Assembly (NCBI GenBank): GCA_003550325.1
Contig: QKWP01000135.1
Location: 50,067 to 114,066, forward strand
Direction of reading: 5' to 3'
DNA length: 64,000 bases
From: Gigaspora rosea
Taxonomy: Eukaryota; Glomeromycota; Glomeromycetes; Diversisporales; Gigasporaceae
Shown here in pieces: positions 23,790 through 35,640 of this stretch. Each line of letters begins with the position of its first letter. Within the stretch, counting starts at the first letter, position 1. The notes under the pieces are model-generated. The model made no database searches. It was given only the letters and a program-made list of their open reading frames with translations, and was not told the origin of the DNA. The translations under genes and the position numbers were made by a program.

Positions 23790-24029
23790 TTTATAAGCAA
23801 TGTACTGTAAAAATTTTTTATACAGTTTCGGTATTATTATCATATTATATATATGTATACAGTATACTTCATTGGTTAATTCGTTCAGAAATTTATATAT
23901 AAAGGCGTAGATTTTTCCTCCAGATCCTGAACGAGTATTACATCTTTTCCTAATCATAATAATAATAAGAAATAAATTATTTTTTTTTATTCTTCTTTTA
24001 ACGATAACGATTAATTAATTACGATACTT

Positions 24030-24037
24030 TATAAAAG
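24030..24037 (+). promoter_or_regulatory. TATA-like box before the WGR gene
   Basis: TATAAAAG lies only 11-18 bp upstream of the first ATG (24048). If initiation occurs about 30 bp downstream the transcript would begin past that ATG, favouring the Met at 24075. Confidence 0.45.
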
Positions 24038-24047
24038 ACTTTTCTTT

Positions 24048-24446
24048 ATGCCATCTTTTGGAAACACTCATAAAATGTCTACAACAGTTGAAACAACCGT
24101 GTGCCTTTCCTCATGGCCAAAAAAGACTCGCAAATCAACAGTGAAACCATGCCCTATCTACACTAAAAATATCATATCATCGTCAAATGACAACTCTCCT
24201 AACCGAGAAATTGTATCTCCTTTACCGTCAGGGCATCTTGAAACTGCAAATAAATTTTGGCAGTTTAAAGTTGAAGAAGGTCTAATTACCTACGTACGAT
24301 ATGGTAGCATTCGAGCTGATGGTAGTCTCAAGGAGCGAGCCATACATGTCCAACATCATTCAAGTTATCTTGATGCAAAGAAATTTGTTGAAAATATAGT
24401 TGATGAAAAAATCAAAGCTGGTTATGTTGGTTGGTCGCGGTGGTAA
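24048..24446 (+). CDS. WGR-domain protein (132 aa)
   Basis: Single-exon frame, stop TAA at 24444-24446. The first 60 residues are Ser/Thr/Pro/Lys-rich and probably disordered. Residues about 66-126 form a WGR domain: NKFWQFKVEEG opens it, YVRYGSIRADGSLKER carries the signature with RYG in place of WGR, and AKKFVENIVDEKIKAGY matches the closing helix. WGR domains occur in PARP-type proteins, where they contact DNA ends or nucleic acid, and in short stand-alone proteins. No catalytic domain is present here. A second in-frame Met (codon 10) is a possible alternative start. The codon use is more balanced than in the surrounding DNA and there are no lesions, so I take it as a real gene. Substrate and role are unknown. 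Confidence 0.85.
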   Translation: MPSFGNTHKMSTTVETTVCLSSWPKKTRKSTVKPCPIYTKNIISSSNDNSPNREIVSPLPSGHLETANKFWQFKVEEGLITYVRYGSIRADGSLKERAIHVQHHSSYLDAKKFVENIVDEKIKAGYVGWSRW

Positions 24447-24651
24447 CTGAGTAGTTTCTTCTCTAACTTATCATCATCATATTTCCTGATTCGGGATCCC
24501 CTGGCAAACGCGTTCAGCAAAGACTTTCAACATCTATCTCTTCATAACTACAGTATTCTCTTTTCGCTTTCAATATTGAAAGTGAATAAATAAATAATCA
24601 CATATGATAGCCTCGTTATATCAAACGAGACGAACAATTAGCTTTTTTAAA

Positions 24652-24770
24652 AGCCCTTTTACATTTTGTAAAAGGTCAAACAATTTTATTATACACAAGA
24701 GGAGGAACACTTATAGCATCACAAGCAACACCACAGTATGGTACAAAAACAAACTTAGTCCATGCAGATA
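24652..24770 (-). other. Possible C-terminal exon fragment
   Basis: Minus-strand frame ends AWTKFVFVPYCGVACDAIS then VPPLVYNKIV and stop at 24676-24678; the residue mix is protein-like. Upstream on that strand it runs into poly(A)/poly(T) tracts. A short palindrome (ccttttacattttgtaaaagg) lies just beyond the stop. Family not recognised; it could be a terminal exon of a convergent gene or a remnant. Confidence 0.3.
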
Positions 24771-24869
24771 AAAAAAAAAAAATTAAACACTTATGGTAAA
24801 AAAAAAAAATAAAATCGTAAAAAAAAAAAAAAAATTCGAAAAAAAGAAAAAAAAAAACCAAAAAAAAAA

Positions 24870-27800
24870 TTTTTATTAATTTTTAAAGTAATCTCTAATT
24901 ATAATATTATACATGCACTTTATATTTCCTCCAATAAACATGAAATGTGATTAATAACAATTGATATATATAAATAAATATGTAAAGAATTCTTTTTTTT
25001 TTGATTTTTATGTATATATTTCTTTGTTCCTCCATTACTTTATTTTATTTATTTCTTTTTTTTTTTATATTATTTTCTTTAACTTGTAAATAAATAAAAT
25101 GTACTTATGTACGTTCAAAATTTTATTTCATTTGCACTATATTAAATATTAAATTTTATGTATATTTTCAATTTGTATTTTTTTTTTTATTGATACAAAT
25201 AATTTCATTCAATAAAAAACTTCCTCATAAAAATATTTATAGTAATCATGTAGTGAATTGAATATTAAAAATGAAAAATCTACAATAGAAACACAGATAA
25301 ATGCGTAATCATCTTAAAATGTCGCGTATGACTATTTTGAGCTTTTTGGATGTTTCAAATGCCGTGATTTTTTTCGATAAACTTAATCTACAAATTTTAT
25401 ACCTATATTCTGCTATACTTTTACGTAACTCCAGTGATATAGAAGGAAGATAGAATCGAAGGATTTAATAAAATTGAATATGATTGAATATGATTGAATA
25501 TGATTGAACAGGATTGAATTATTCTAACTATTCTAACTATTCTAACTATTCTTTATAGCATATGATTATTTAAGGCGTAATCTAAATTTATCAGTATTTC
25601 ATGATTTATTGATAACTGATAAGGAATTTTACGCGACCAATTTCGTGTTTCGTATATAAAGTTTGTTCGGGAAGCAAACTAGTTCAGCCCATCCATCTCA
25701 TACTGAATAAAAAGAAGAAAGTTGATCTTTACTTTATCAGGATTTTCATAATAACCAAAAACAAACTGACCGTGCAGTTTTTATACACCCAATGGTCAAC
25801 TACTTCTTGTACTCCGTAGTACGAAGAATAATCAACCTCTACTTCTGTACTTTTAATGTATCAGCTCTTTATTTTAAGTTCTATTTTCTTCATGATTTTC
25901 ATAGTACATGGAAAAGACCTTTGCTAATTCATGCATCACTTGACCTTTAAAAAAAAAACATTCTCGAGAAACACGGGAGATACAGCAATCGTGGTATTCT
26001 GCACCATTCAGGATCATTCTCACATAGTATTAATGCAAAATAATGAAAAAAGTCAATCATTACATAATTTTTTTTATATCATTATCAATCGAGTTTAACT
26101 TAGTCGATGTACAAAAATTGTTTCGCATTTATTTTCAGCATCATTCATTTGTTAATTATGTCCTTTGTTTCGGAGCGGTAAAACGAACGATAACGATTAA
26201 CGGAAACGGTATTAACCGATTAAAGTGTCAACTTTAATGTTTATTAATTATTATTTACAATTTATGTTTTTTTTTTTTTCTATGTCGCCGCATATACATA
26301 TATGCCTTTAAAGAACTTTCACTAATTTCAATACTCACATGTAATTTTCAACATTGTCGTAACTTAAATTAGTTTTTACACAAAGAAGGTTTGTTGAACC
26401 ATGTACAAATAAATATTTTTCTCACGACATTCTTTGATCTGTCGTCGATGTTACTAATATATATTATTATTAACAATCGGCGTTTATTATTTAACTAACT
26501 ATTAAATTTTTTCTATGTTGATAAAAGAGAAATCCGGTCTTACAATATATTCTCCGCTTTAAAGTCCGACTCCGCCAAAAGTGTTATTATGCATGTCTAT
26601 CATATCAAATATATTTCTTTTATATACAAAGAAAGAAAGTTTCAGACCTGGGGTAAAAAAGATCGATGTAATTTTTTTCTCTATAATCGTCTAATAACTT
26701 TTAATTTTTTGAGAAAATGGCTTCATGTTCAAATAAAGTCTATCTTCCCTATCATTACTTTTTATCTTTTTTCATTGACATTATCGATATTCTTATCAAC
26801 CAACAATACAATTCTGTAGTTTTGTAGTCTAACCAAAGTTAAAATCTCTAACCAAATTTATGTTCAAAATCAAAAATAGCCAAAGAATATGGTTTCACGA
26901 ATGCATCCCATTATTTTCACTATGTTTGGTCAAGGGGGTATTTCAATGGGTGAATTAACTTACCGATTTATCAATAATTATAATGTATCTTGGGGATTTA
27001 TTTGACATGTACTGTACATCACTTATTATATATAAAAAACATTTACATTTTACCAAAGATTTTATTCAAAATCAATTTTATTGTATATGCGCCAATCTTA
27101 AAAACTGTAAATTTTACTTTTTATACTGTATATCTGATATTGCATTTCATTATATATACTCAATTTTTCTTGGTTACTTTTAAGATTTTCAACCTTACTT
27201 TTTTCTTTATTTCATACAAAAGAAAAGAAAAAAAAAAAGATACTTTCTCACATGTTGGATCATTTATTTTTTTGCAAAGCCGCCTAATCAATTTTAAGTT
27301 ATGATTTACAAAAAAAAAAAAAAAGTGTGGCTAAAAAATAATTGTGAATTTAGTAAAATGGCTTGAAGACGGCGCACACCGCAGATTATTCGTTACATAT
27401 TGATCATCATATAAATTAACAAATTTATCTCTTAATTTATATAGGTAAAAATATATTAAAGGATTAGCACGGTTTTATACGCGAAAAAGGACTTGACGTT
27501 ATCACTATTGTAATTTTTAATCATATATAATTCAAATTTGTTGGCTTAAACTTTAATTCTTGTCTAAAATGTATTTGTAATAAAGAATTTTTACATACTG
27601 TACGCACTGTACATACAATTTATTATATATATATATTTTTTTTTACAAACTTAAATTTATTTTGTTTCTCAGAACTTCGCAAAAGAATTTATCCAATCTT
27701 TGTTTTGCCGTTAAGTGTTAATGTATATTTAAATTATTTAAATTATAAATTTTAATATATAGTATATAATTTATTTTACTACGTATCACTACAGTATAGA

Positions 27801-28120
27801 GCGGTAGACATAATTATTATGTAATTTTTGTCTTTTTTTTTTTTTGTTGCTTTATAGTTATATAATAACAGATAAGGTTTGTAATCAACATAAATTATAT
27901 TAAATATATACATGTCCCGAATTTTTCCCGAATTTGCCGACATTTCCCGTACTAATAATCCTCTAACTCGGTCTTTTAAAAAGTTGGTTGACTAAATCAA
28001 TTTTATAGTATTGACCGACTACTATTACCAAATTATTTTTTATTTTGTTTCGCAAAATTTTATATATTTGGACGTAAATATATATCATATAGTTTTAAAA
28101 ATTTTAAAATTGTTAATACT
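24870..28120. other. Long intergenic region downstream of the WGR gene
   Basis: A+T-rich, with short decamer repeats (attgaatatg x3 at about 25474; ttctaactat x3 at about 25522) and many homopolymer runs. The open frames present (up to 104 codons) are Ile/Phe/Leu/Lys-rich with no recognisable motif. No gene supported. Confidence 0.4.
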
Positions 28121-28129
28121 ATCAGTTAT

Positions 28130-29815
28130 AGGACATGTCCCCTTCATTGCTTTTTATAATAAAAATTTAAATAAAAACATATAAATTTACTATAAACTTT
28201 GAGATAAGATTCTTAAAATTAAATTTTACATTATATAGAACAAGAAAAGAAGAAAAATTGAGCTTAAAAACCAAGTTAAAATTTTGTTAATTTTGTATAC
28301 AATTTCAAAATATAACTTTGTCAAAAACAAATATTTACTAATTTTAAATCAGAAATTATATATAAAATTATGCTTTGAACAACTTTACTTAATAGCAAAA
28401 TAGGTTATCTTGACAAAAATAAGTTAGCTATATTAAAGCTAAAAATACAGGTGCACCCATCTAAGTGCATGATATATGAAAAACTTCTCTAAGTGCATGC
28501 CCCTCTTGGTCCCAAATAATATAACAATTATAAATCTTAACCCTTCTAAATGCACACTTTCTCTAAGTACACATTTTGCCTTTTTTTTTACTATAGTTCC
28601 AAGAGTGTGCACTTAGAAAGATGTGATTATACAAGCCACTTTTGTTATAGTAAACTCTTGTTATAGTAAAGATTGGTTTATAGTAAAGAATTTTCTTGGA
28701 GCAAAATCATTATTAATAAAAATAAAATTATTCTTAATAAATTTTTACTCAATATAGTGAGTTAATTATTAAATCTTGATATAAGATATATAAGAATTTG
28801 TTTTAAGACAGATATAACAAAATATCTCGTATTATAGTAAAAATTTGATTATATGATATGTGTTGACCAATAAAATTAATAGAATATGCAACTATATTAC
28901 TTTTGTATAATACTTTGTTAATTAGATTTTTGGGCATATAAATTTATTATTATTTCGATATAGTAAAGATTTATGCATTTTATTATCATCTTCACTATAT
29001 CAAAAGGCTCTCAATATAATATATCACTCAATATAGTGAAGAAATTTTCATAGCTCAAGTGTTTCACTATAATAAGAGTGACTTTGTAAGATAAACCCCT
29101 TTTTTTATTAAAATAATTTGGTTTGGGTTTCTAAGTAAACTTGTTTAGCATGTACTGTAAACTATTATATAAACAACCCCTTACATATCAGACTCTTCCT
29201 TATCTTTACTAATTATTATTTTTTTTACTAATTAATTTTTTGGTAGAATGTACCAGACCCAGGTTGTTTATATAGCAGTTTATAGTAATTTTACTTATAT
29301 TAAAGTTAAAATACATTTTTTTGTCATTTTACTAAATAAAAATAGAGTTAAAATTAGAACAAAAAATTTTTTTAAAAAAAACTAACTTTAATACCATTTT
29401 TTAGCAAAATGTTTGAGAAACATATTTTGATCTTAATATAAGTAAAATTACAGGTTATTGTTTAAAAAAAGAGTTTTATATTACAAAACAATTATTTTTA
29501 ACTCTAGTATATAGGTAACTTATTTTTTTTTAAGATAACCTATATTTTGCTACTAAATAAAGTTGTTTAAAATATAATTTTATATAATTTTGTTTTAAAA
29601 TTAGTAATTATTTGTCTTTAACAAAGTTATATTTTGAAATTGTACAAAATTAATAAAATTTTAACTTGGTTTTTAAGCTTAATTTTTTATTTTTTTTCTT
29701 GTTCTATATAATTGTAAAATTTAATAAATTAAATTTAAAAAAATTTTGGTTTAAAGTTTATAGTAAATTTATATATTTTTATTTAAATTTTTATTATAGA
29801 TAGCAATTTGATCTA
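28130..29815. mobile_element. Element with about 300-bp terminal inverted repeats (1.7 kb)
   Basis: 28150-28450 is repeated in inverse at 29490-29800 (for example aataaaaatttaaataaaa; ttaaaaaccaagttaaaatt; aggttatctt). Outer tips are taggacatgtcc and gaacatgttcta. The interior carries two smaller elements with TA flanks or related ends. Non-coding. Confidence 0.75.
28632..29086. mobile_element. Tc1/mariner (pogo)-like MITE, TA target (455 bp)
   Basis: The left end caagccacttttgttatagt mirrors the right end (actataataagagtgactttg). TA dinucleotides flank both ends (28630-28631, 29087-29088). The ends resemble pogo-type inverted repeats. Confidence 0.65.
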
Positions 29816-30093
29816 TTTTAAGAGAACATGTTCTATATAGCTACATATATGAGTAGCTAGACCAAATTATAATGACTATAACCACTGTTCCCTATTAAAA
29901 ATAGCACTTAGAAAAGTTAACTTATAGGCTATTAACTGAATTAAGTACAGTATTTTAACTAACTATATTAACTATTCTGAACTAGATAAGCCTTGTGACA
30001 GATTAAAATAAAATTAGATTAAAATAAAATTTTTTTATTTTTTAAACAAAATTTTAAAATTTTTTGGAGATTATTTTTTAGAGTTTTTTTAGC

Positions 30094-30125
30094 ATTAGGG
30101 TTAGGGTTTAGAGTTAGGGTTATTA
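30094..30125 (+). repeat. Short TTAGGG-like run
   Basis: ttagggttagggtttagagt followed by another tagggtt. Comparable short runs lie inside MITEs at 7385, 8080, 13700, 16930 and (inverse) 52460. Confidence 0.6.
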
Positions 30126-30184
30126 ATAAACAAGTACTATATATGTGGGTTTTATAAGCTTTAAAGATAAGCAAAAGAGATTTT

Positions 30185-30352
30185 TAGTTTCATTTTAATC
30201 TGTGATAAGTCTTGATCATTTTAGTAGATTTAGGTCGCAGATAAAGTAGTCTGAGCTTTTATTCTTGTATATAATTTGTTAAATAGTATACTTTCTGTAG
30301 TAACTTATTAAATTACTAATAAATATACAAGCAAGTTCTCACCTTAAAAAAA
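30185..30352 (+). mobile_element. SINE 3' region with poly(A), family S2 copy 1
   Basis: Shares gcagataaagtagtctgagc, attcttgtat and ttactaataaa...gcaag before an A10 tail with 31890-32290 and, more weakly, the end of 41040-42328. Confidence 0.6.
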
Positions 30353-30744
30353 AAAGTTTCTGTTTTATGACTAATATATATAGTATATATATTATATTGT
30401 AAGTGATTTTAAATATCTTTAGAATTTTAGAATTAGGGTATAGAGTTTATATACTATATATTTCTAAAAATAAGCTACCTTTTTTGTGCCAAAAATTACA
30501 TAAAAAAATGTAAAATAGCTTATTTTTAAATTGTTAAATTTTTTAAAAAATTGAAAAACATACTAATAAAAAGTTGTTAAAATTATTTAAAATTTTTATT
30601 GTCTGAAGTATATTGGAAAACCTACATTTTGTACATAAATATAATCTATATCATGTAATCTAGTGCATATACTAAAGCTTGAAGCTGCAAAGTGCTGATT
30701 ATATTTATCTGTCTGTTTGCTAATTGCCAAATATAATTGGTTGT

Positions 30745-31786
30745 AGGGTGTGGTGACTTAGAGAAGTTGGTAAGTTGTTACCCCCAAGTGGCAGGTCTAG
30801 GGTTCAAATCCCACTGATGACGCTTTGAAAAAATAGACCTGTGTTCCGGTAACTGTTTCCTGCTGATCAGTTGGGTACATTACTTGTAGTCCTTGGTTAC
30901 CATCTCGAATGGGAGCTTTCGGGCGAAGTTGTGTTCTGTGACACAGACAAATCCAAGGAACCGGGGAAACAGAAACCCATTTGGCAAGACCCGAGTAAGG
31001 AGGTAGCAAAGATCTTTGACGGTGCTACCAAAACCGGAATATTGAACCGGAGCCGAAGTACCGGACGTTGTCCTTGGGGACAAGGTCTACCAACCTGGCC
31101 GCCGGAGTCGCACCGGAGGAAAAGGACCCATGTTGAGGAATTGGGGACCAAGGGGAGAAAAACCATAATGGTACCTAATGCCGGGTAGATCAACCCTTCT
31201 AGGCCAACTGGATTGGAAGTCTGGGAAATTGGGGAAGGACTAGTAGGAAAGTGATGGTGGGTACCAGGGTTGGAGCGAACCTTATAAGGGCAGAAGTAGG
31301 TAATGGTAGCAGTTGGGTATTCCCGACTGCAAGTTGTTCGCCTCGGTGAATGCGTAAGTTACCGAAGTGTAGGTATTACCTGGGTGGGACAGGGACTGCT
31401 CTACCAAGTTTTCCGCCGAGGATACAGAATTAAAATGGGTTCTAAGGATGACGGATAAGTATCCGGACCTGGCTGACTGACTGCTTATGTAATGGGCCTG
31501 TTCCAGTGATACAGGATGGGTTGGCAGGAGGAGCAGGGATTAGAGAGTTTAAATAGGCAATCCCCTAGTCGGTTGCAGGTATGGTAGCTAGTGTGGAACC
31601 CATGGGGTAACCTTCGGGCAGACTACTTAAATTAGACGACCAAAAGTTGTACGTGTGGCTAGTTGTATCCTCGTCAATGTAACAAATGCAGGTGGCCCTT
31701 AGTGGGACACTGATCCAAATATCCTGAATAAAAAATTCCTCAGTCTCAAGGCGGACACTTTAAAAAAAAAATAAATATATATATAT
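30745..31786 (+). mobile_element. 1.04-kb SINE-like element with tRNA-like head, copy 1
   Basis: A perfect 14-bp target duplication atataattggttgt flanks it (30731-30744, 31787-31800). The head has a tRNA-type internal promoter: box A TAGAGAAGTTGG (30759-30770) and box B GGTTCAAATCC (30801-30811, consensus). The body is distinctly richer in G+C than its surroundings, and the 3' end is an A-rich tail. Open frames up to 105 codons cross it but no domain is recognisable, so it is most likely a Pol III-transcribed non-autonomous retroposon. Related copies: 54960-56017 and 17630-17823. Confidence 0.85.
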
Positions 31787-31889
31787 ATATAATTGGTTGT
31801 TGATGTATATATAATAAAAGATAAATACTTAAATATTAAAATTTTAATAAGTTTTGTAGTTATTTTATATTATATATATAAACTATAAA

Positions 31890-32290
31890 ACTGGATGAGT
31901 CTTGACTACTCTAGTAGGTTTAGATCACAAATAGTGATGCCACTGAAATTGATTTTTGAAAAAGGCCTATTTCATCTTCATTAGAAAAAAATTAAAAATT
32001 TTTATAAGGAAAAGCAAATAAAATTTATATAGATATGTTCCTTATAATTTCGTCTATTCAAAAAAAGTTTCAAATAATTTCGGCTTTTAAGTAAAATAGA
32101 CCAAAAACAATTTCATTTTCAAATTTTAATTTTGGGTTTTAGAACCCGAAATGTTTTCGTTCTCATATATAATCACAAATAAACTAGTCTGAGCTCCCAT
32201 TCTTGTATGTAATTTGTTAAATAGTGTACTTCTTGTAGTAACTTATTAAATTACTAATAAAGATATGAGCAAGACCTTACTTTAAAAAAA
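31890..32290 (+). mobile_element. SINE family S2 copy 2, split by an insertion
   Basis: Left part gatgagtcttgac...agatcacaaata and right part taaactagtctgagc...ttactaataaa with A tail match copy 1 when the 31934-32171 segment is removed. Confidence 0.7.
31934..32171. mobile_element. 238-bp insertion with 10-bp target duplication
   Basis: atcacaaata occurs at both edges (31924-31933, 32172-32181). The inserted ends do not form obvious inverted repeats. Class unassigned. Confidence 0.7.
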
Positions 32291-32440
32291 ATATATATAT
32301 ATATATAAACTATATATTTTTTAATAATATTAATTTAAAATTTTAGCTTCAGATATTAACAGTTCCTGTTTTTTAATTGTAGATGTATTTTAATGTTCTA
32401 AACAAGTTTACTTAATGGCACTTTTGAGGTTTACTGTATG

Positions 32441-32745
32441 TGTCCGAAATTAAGCTACCTTTTTGGCCAAAAAATTACACGAAAAATCGTAAAGTAGCTT
32501 ATTTTTGAAATATAGCAATTTTTGAAAAAATTGAAAAACGTACTAATAAAAAGTTATCCAAATGACACCAAATTTTTAATGTAAGTGTATTTTGATGCGC
32601 TGAACAACTTTACTTAATCGACCTTTTGAAGTTTACTTAGTAGAAAAAAAGTTTTAAATGTAGCAACTGCTAACGAATTTTTTAAGATTTTTAAAAAAAA
32701 TCAGAGGGGTAGCTTATTTTAGGTAGTAGCTTATTTTCGGACATA
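32441..32745. mobile_element. MITE with tgtccgaaaataagctac ends (305 bp)
   Basis: tgtccgaaattaagctacc at the left is mirrored by gtagcttattttcggaca at the right. Related sequences: 30465-30620, 32755-32870, 60165-60470 and parts of the 200-bp tandem array at 38930. Confidence 0.75.
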
Positions 32746-32951
32746 TATGGTACTTAGTAAAATTTAAACTTTTATATATAGCAACTGCTAATAGATTTTT
32801 TGAGATTTTTGAAAAATTAGAAGTAGCTTATTTTTGGAGTAGCTTATTTTTTGAAAATATATAGTAATAAACTTTATTCAAAATGCTTATTTAATAAAAA
32901 ATTTCAAATATATATTTTCAATTACAATATAAAGTAAATAGGAGTATTATA

Positions 32952-33095
32952 TAGTCAAACCTCCCTAAATGCACATCATTAGAACCAGCTCTAGCACATG
33001 CATTTAGAGAGGTAAAAATCTATATATGTAATATTAGTTGGGCCCAAGAAAGGATGTGCATTTAGATAGGGGAGTAGCATTTAGGGGTCTGACTG
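32952..33095. mobile_element. pogo-like MITE with TA target (144 bp)
   Basis: Ends tagtcaaacctccctaaatg and the inverse of catttaggggtctgactg, flanked by TA (32950-32951, 33096-33097). CAGTCAAACCTC-type ends are characteristic of pogo/Tc1-mariner elements. Related end phrases occur at 28446-28632. Confidence 0.7.
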
Positions 33096-33099
33096 TAGT

Positions 33100-33640
33100 C
33101 AGAGAGAATATTGTTATCAAATGATATATTTTTTGATTTAGTAATTAAAATTTTATACTATTTGATTTGTTGTATCAAGATAAAATGAATATATAAATTT
33201 ATCCAATTCTGCTTACTAGATTACAAGATATTATTATTTATACAAAATAAAATTTTTGTACATAGTTGAATTTATTTTTTTTTTTGACAAATCTTGTCAT
33301 AGTTTATATTTACAAGTTTTCTTGTTTAGGTATTTCTGAGAATTTCAGAAAGTTCTATAAACAATCTACTGTTACTATTAAGTATTCAATAATACACAAC
33401 CTCAACCAGTTACTTTTAAAAGCACCTAGTTGTGCTTTGTTGTACAATCTGCAAATACTCAGAAGCTTTTTTACTAGAACTAGTACCAAACCAGAATTTC
33501 ATCTGTTGGTCTAATAGTACTACAAGTTCATATAGTATTACAAATATCAAACTTAGGCTCACATTATGTTTTGTAATACTTTAGTTATTTCAAATTGGGT
33601 TTTAACATATTTCATTTTACTGCTATAAATTTAATAATAA
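33100..33640. other. Non-coding stretch
   Basis: One 82-codon frame (33266-33514) with no recognisable family. Nothing else seen. Confidence 0.4.
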
Positions 33641-33689
33641 CCAGGTTTCTATCTTCTTATTATTTTAGTATTTTAACTGGCTAGTTTTT

Positions 33690-33775
33690 CTATTTTGCCT
33701 TTAGGCAAATTTGAACTAGCAATCTTTTGATTTGCAACCTTAAAGCATAACTACTATACTATTAACCCAAAAATC
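33690..33775 (-). mobile_element. tRNA-like SINE head, minus strand
   Basis: On the minus strand, aatagtatagtagttatgct followed 40 bp later by tagttcaaattt resembles tRNA boxes A and B and aligns with the SINE head at 38240. The cloverleaf stems do not pair, so this is not a tRNA gene. Confidence 0.55.
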
Positions 33776-34049
33776 ATTATTTAAAATTATTATTAAATAT
33801 ATATAGAATATTTAATAGTTAATAACTTTTGATTTACTTTTGTTTAAACAATTTATTACCAAAATGACAGTCTTAATAAAACAATTCTAACAAGAATAAA
33901 ATTGTCAAAATTTAATTACAGGGTCCTGAGATCAATATAGATTTATTTATTTTTTTTCCAACTTAAGCAGCCACGCTAATACTTTATTAAGCTACTTGTA
34001 TTTACTACTGCACCTACATAGTATTACCTAATAACATAAGTTTAGTATC

Positions 34050-34440
34050 ATCCAGCCATCTAATGATATTTTAGTATCCATCTGACCAAATTTGATTAAC
34101 TTTTTTTTATTTTAATTGTAAAAAGCTATAGAATTCAAAAAAAAAAGTTAATTGGATTTGGTCAGGTAGGTTTCAAGATATTTTTAATCAAAGATTTTAT
34201 AAAATTCTAAATATCAATCAAATATAAGCTGTGCCAAAAATTGTTTACAAACTCTGATCAATGATATTTTGGCACCCATCTAACCAAATTTAATTAGCTT
34301 TTTTTTATTTTAATTGTAAAAACTATAGAATTTAAAAAAAAAAAGTTGATCAAATTTGTTATATAGATTCTAAAATATCTTTGATCAAAATTAAAAATTT
34401 TTTAAAAAATTAAAATGATCTACATAGGTATAGTATTATC
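34050..34440. repeat. Two palindromic units of the ATCTGACCAAATT family
   Basis: Each unit has a left arm ccatctgaccaaattt and a right arm aatttggtcag(g/a)tagg around an A/T loop. Same family as the array at 40530-43510. Confidence 0.75.
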
Positions 34441-34745
34441 AAAATAAAGTATGGAAATATCAATTTTCTATTTTAATTGTTATAACTTCAATTATTAGTT
34501 ACTATATAAAATTCTGTTACAAAACTTATTTGCTATTTCAATAACTACAATATGAAATTAAGGTTAAGTTTGTATATATTAAATAATTATAATGTTAATT
34601 ATAAGATACTGTAAGAAATTTGGTCACAAACTTACTTGTTACTCCAAAAACAATAATATATATTTAAATTGAGTTAATTTGTATTTGAAATTATTATAAT
34701 TATGAATACTATAAAATTCTATTATAGACTTACTATTCTGATAGC

Positions 34746-35070
34746 CATATAGTGCATGTAGCCTAAAACCAACATCATGTGACCTCTAATAACTATATAT
34801 TATAACAAAAAAATATTCTATAAATTAATTATTTAAGCTTTGTATTATATTATTACAGAAACAAAATTTTTTTTAGTTTACTCAAACTAAAGTTGTTAGA
34901 CAAAATATTTAATATATCTTAAAATTTTGGCTACTAATATAAATTTTTTAAAAAATTTTTATTATCCTAAAATCTAATTGGCTAATTTTTTATATAATAC
35001 AAAATTTTTATAATAAAAATTTTTAAAATTTTGGCCACTTTGGTTATATAATATTGGTTCTAGACTATAT
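34746..35070. mobile_element. MITE family D copy 1 (about 325 bp)
   Basis: Ends catatagtgcatgtagcc... and ...attggttctagactatatg are inverse. The same element, in the opposite orientation, is at 61728-62009. Confidence 0.7.
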
Positions 35071-35120
35071 GACTATAGATCAATATAAATACAAAAAAAA
35101 AAATGCAAAGATCTATAATT

Positions 35121-35339
35121 AGGCCATGTAAAATTAATTAATTGGTTTTCATAACCCGGCCGGATCACAATTTGGAAACTTCTGAAAAAAATTTTTTATA
35201 TGTATTAATAACCAGGTGGAAAATTTTTTTATATTTTATAAAATTTTATATATGAAATTAAAAAAAAAAAGCTGGTCGGCTGGGTCTATTTAAAAGTTTC
35301 AAGTTATGAAAACCAAGTAATTAAATTTGTATGGCCTTA
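35121..35339. mobile_element. MITE with aggccat ends (219 bp)
   Basis: Left aggccatgtaaaattaatta and tggttttcataac are mirrored by gttatgaaaacca and taaatttgtatggcct. Truncated relatives at 1-140 and about 2811-2965. Confidence 0.8.
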
Positions 35340-35640
35340 TACTAACCAACCAAGCATAGTATAATCTATTATTTTATTTTCTTATTTAACTAGTTAAAAA
35401 TTCCTGTAATATTATATATTATACTATATACTTACAAATACTTACAAATATCTGTGAATATTTATAAAGTACCTATTTAAAAATAACAGATAACAATTAC
35501 TATTTGTGAGACATTTACAATATCTGGAGATTTGGTTAACTATACAAATATCCAGATAAAAGGTTTATGAATTCAACCTCTAGCCCAATTAAGTTTTGCT
35601 ATATAATAGTAGCATTGCTATAACTAATAGTTTAAATAAA
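35340..35640. other. Non-coding stretch
   Basis: No gene or ordered repeat seen beyond short acttacaaatac iterations near 35430. Confidence 0.4.

Larger units (their letters stand above)
19730..24020. other. Long intergenic region upstream of the WGR gene
   Basis: Several 60-90-codon open frames on both strands have no recognisable family and biased composition. There are taatatt iterations (22530-22580) and tacgtacg runs (22470, 22940). No long inverted repeat was noticed, in contrast to the rest of the window. Confidence 0.4.

Noticed and set aside
30094..30125. Internal telomere array
   Set aside because: Only a few imperfect TTAGGG units, similar to runs inside dispersed MITEs.
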